Below are positions 62,653-64,000 of a stretch of 64,000 bases of DNA, piece by piece. The stretch comes from Mixta sp031457955 (lineage in GTDB: Bacteria > Pseudomonadota > Gammaproteobacteria > Enterobacterales > Enterobacteriaceae), in NCBI RefSeq assembly GCF_031457955.1, contig NZ_JAVDXN010000004.1, positions 124,001 through 188,000 of the forward strand. Reading direction: 5' to 3'. The position numbers and the translations under genes are program-made. Numbering within the stretch: position 1 is the stretch's first letter; the number at the start of each line of letters is the position of its first letter. The notes beneath the pieces were generated by a model, which did not search any database, was not told the DNA's origin, and saw only the letters and a list, made by a program, of their open reading frames with translations.

Positions 62653-63645
62653 TTAAAGCTCACTCTTTTTATGAAAGCCGTCGGCGACAACGGTGCTGTC
62701 GATATTGCTTTTATCAACCGGAACCGGGGTTAACAGCCAGGCGGGAACCTCTTTTTTGCCGTTATTCAGCGTCGCGTTGGTCTGCGGCTGTTTATCGTTG
62801 CCTAACTCCACGGCAATTTTTGCCGCATCGTCGGCCAGTTTGCTGATCGGTTTATATACCGTCATGGTTTGCGTACCACTCATAATGCGTTTGATCGCGG
62901 CCAAATCCGCATCTTGCCCGGAAATAGCCACTTTGCCCGCCAGTCCCTGCGCGGAAAGCGCCTGAATCGCGCCGCCAGCGGTAGCGTCGTTAGACGCCAC
63001 CACCGCGTCAATATGGTTATTATTCGCGGTCAGGGCGTTTTCCATTATTTTCAGCGCGTTTTCCGGCAGCCAGGCATCCACCCATTGATCGCCGACGACT
63101 TTAATCTTCCCGTCATCAATCAACGGCTTGAGTACTTTCATCTGTCCGGCGCGGAACAGACGGGCGTTATTATCCACCGGCGAGCCACCCATCAGAAAAT
63201 AATTCCCCTGCGGCACCTGCTTAACAATACTTTGCGCCTGAAGTTCGCCAACTTTTTCATTATCAAAAGAGATATAGAAATCGATATCGGCATTATTAAT
63301 CATGCGATCGTAAGCCAGTACTTTAATGCCTTCTTGCTTTGCTTCGGCAATCACATTACTTAATACCTGCCCGTTGTAAGGAATAATCACCAGCACATCG
63401 ACGCCGCGATTGATCATATTTTCGATTTGCGCCATCTGGGTTTCTTCGTTGCCGTTGGCAGACTGGACAAACACGCTGGCGCCCAGCGCTTCGGCCTTTT
63501 TGACGAAAATATCGCGATCTTTTTGCCAGCGCTCAAGGCGCAGATCGTCAATGGCCATGCCGATCTTGACCTCTTTAGCGTGGCCAGCGTGGCTAAACAG
63601 CGCCAGCGCAGCGCAAACGGCCAATAACGTCTGTTTCATTTTCAT
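62653..63645 (-). CDS. xylF: XylF, periplasmic xylose-binding protein
   Basis: A 330-residue secreted binding protein with a signal peptide (about residues 1-23, ending SHAGHA) followed by KEVKIGMAIDDLRLERWQKDRDIFVKKAE. GNEETQMAQIENMINRGVDVLVIIPYNGQVLSNVI, GGSPVDNNARLFRAGQMKVL and SGQDADLAAIKRIMSGTQTMTVY are conserved sugar-pocket segments. It starts at ATG 63645 (or 63651). It is the first gene of xylFGH(R). Confidence 0.96.
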   Translation of the reverse strand: MKMKQTLLAVCAALALFSHAGHAKEVKIGMAIDDLRLERWQKDRDIFVKKAEALGASVFVQSANGNEETQMAQIENMINRGVDVLVIIPYNGQVLSNVIAEAKQEGIKVLAYDRMINNADIDFYISFDNEKVGELQAQSIVKQVPQGNYFLMGGSPVDNNARLFRAGQMKVLKPLIDDGKIKVVGDQWVDAWLPENALKIMENALTANNNHIDAVVASNDATAGGAIQALSAQGLAGKVAISGQDADLAAIKRIMSGTQTMTVYKPISKLADDAAKIAVELGNDKQPQTNATLNNGKKEVPAWLLTPVPVDKSNIDSTVVADGFHKKSEL

Positions 63646-63806
63646 CATCATTACCCTGTAGGTTGAGGTGTTTTTTATCGGAACGTTCCTGAACGGGCTG
63701 TTGGATTCTTGACCTGAGCGCGGGCTTTCTTCAATTACAGATTTTTATCCCGGCGTTACGTTTTTTGGTTTATTGCTGGTTTTATGATGGCGATCGGTTT
63801 TTTAAT

Positions 63807-63822
63807 GAAATAAAAATTGAGC
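63807..63822. promoter_or_regulatory. XylR-type site near xylF
   Basis: GAAATAAAAATTGAGC shares its ends GAAATAA and ATTGAGC with the site at 63918-63935. I infer that both are XylR sites in the xylA-xylF control region, this one serving xylFGH. Confidence 0.6.
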
Positions 63823-63875
63823 AAGATTATTTTTTGCGTGTTGATACGGAGAAAAAGCAATAAATCGCCCTATTT

Positions 63876-63891
63876 TGCGACCTGACGCACA
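63876..63891. promoter_or_regulatory. CRP site in the xylA-xylF control region
   Basis: TGCGACCTGACGCACA fits TGTGA-N6-TCACA with two mismatches and lies between the two XylR-type sites, the arrangement known at E. coli xyl. Confidence 0.65.
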
Positions 63892-63917
63892 TTTAATAAT
63901 TATCTTAATTGTGGTGT

Positions 63918-63935
63918 GAAATAACGTAATTGAGC
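63918..63935. promoter_or_regulatory. XylR-type site near xylA
   Basis: GAAATAACGTAATTGAGC is the second copy of the GAAATAA..ATTGAGC motif, placed towards the right edge. The window ends in TTAAGGA, which looks like a ribosome binding site, so xylA probably starts just outside on the plus strand. Confidence 0.6.
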
Positions 63936-64000
63936 GTGAGGCGGCGGCTGATCAGAATGAAGTCATCTTCGCTGACCATTTCCGGTCAACTTGTTAAGGA

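Overview
The window looks like the chromosome of a motile, lactose- and xylose-using member of the Enterobacterales, most likely an Erwiniaceae such as Mixta, Pantoea or Erwinia. This assignment is inferred from gene content and from proteins that closely resemble E. coli counterparts but sit in a different gene order. I saw no rRNA, tRNA, insertion sequence or CRISPR array.

Layout. 1-2.5 kb: the tail of an unidentified gene, an MFS exporter and a YneE-type bestrophin channel. 2.7-4.8 kb: a chemoreceptor with its own sigma-28 promoter. 4.8-8.6 kb: the lldPRD L-lactate operon on the minus strand, with two LldR-type operators 118 bp apart. 8.7-51.4 kb: one uninterrupted flagellar and chemotaxis locus. 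51.4-57.3 kb: lacI-lacZ-lacY without lacA. 57.4-58.3 kb: a FeeM-like N-acyl amino acid synthase-type GNAT protein. 58.6-64 kb: xylFGH-xylR on the minus strand. The xyl control region and a ribosome binding site, probably that of xylA, lie at the right edge.

The flagellar locus gathers what E. coli spreads over several regions. It holds flgNMA and flgBCDEFGHIJ-KL, a second chemoreceptor, fliA, flhDC-motAB-cheAW, fliC and fliDST, flhEAB-cheZYBR, fliE, and fliFGHIJKLMNOPQR. The master regulator FlhDC, sigma-28 (FliA), anti-sigma FlgM, the hook-basal body, export gate, C-ring, stator, filament and the full CheAWRBYZ core are all present. No fliZ, and no tar/tap receptor between cheW and cheR, is seen. 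Candidate sigma-28 promoters precede flgM, flgK, fliC and the first chemoreceptor, and a FlhDC box lies between flgA and flgB.

The most unusual items are: (i) a deleted remnant of an HTH-antitoxin/PIN-toxin pair wedged between the lac promoter and the 3' end of lacI, whose reading frame is clipped there; (ii) a perfect 12-bp inverted repeat directly before the flhD start region; (iii) a 41-bp pyrimidine-rich tandem repeat between cheW and fliC; (iv) the orphan FeeM-like acyltransferase between lacI and xylR; and (v) flagellin substitutions in the segment that corresponds to the TLR5-recognition helix.
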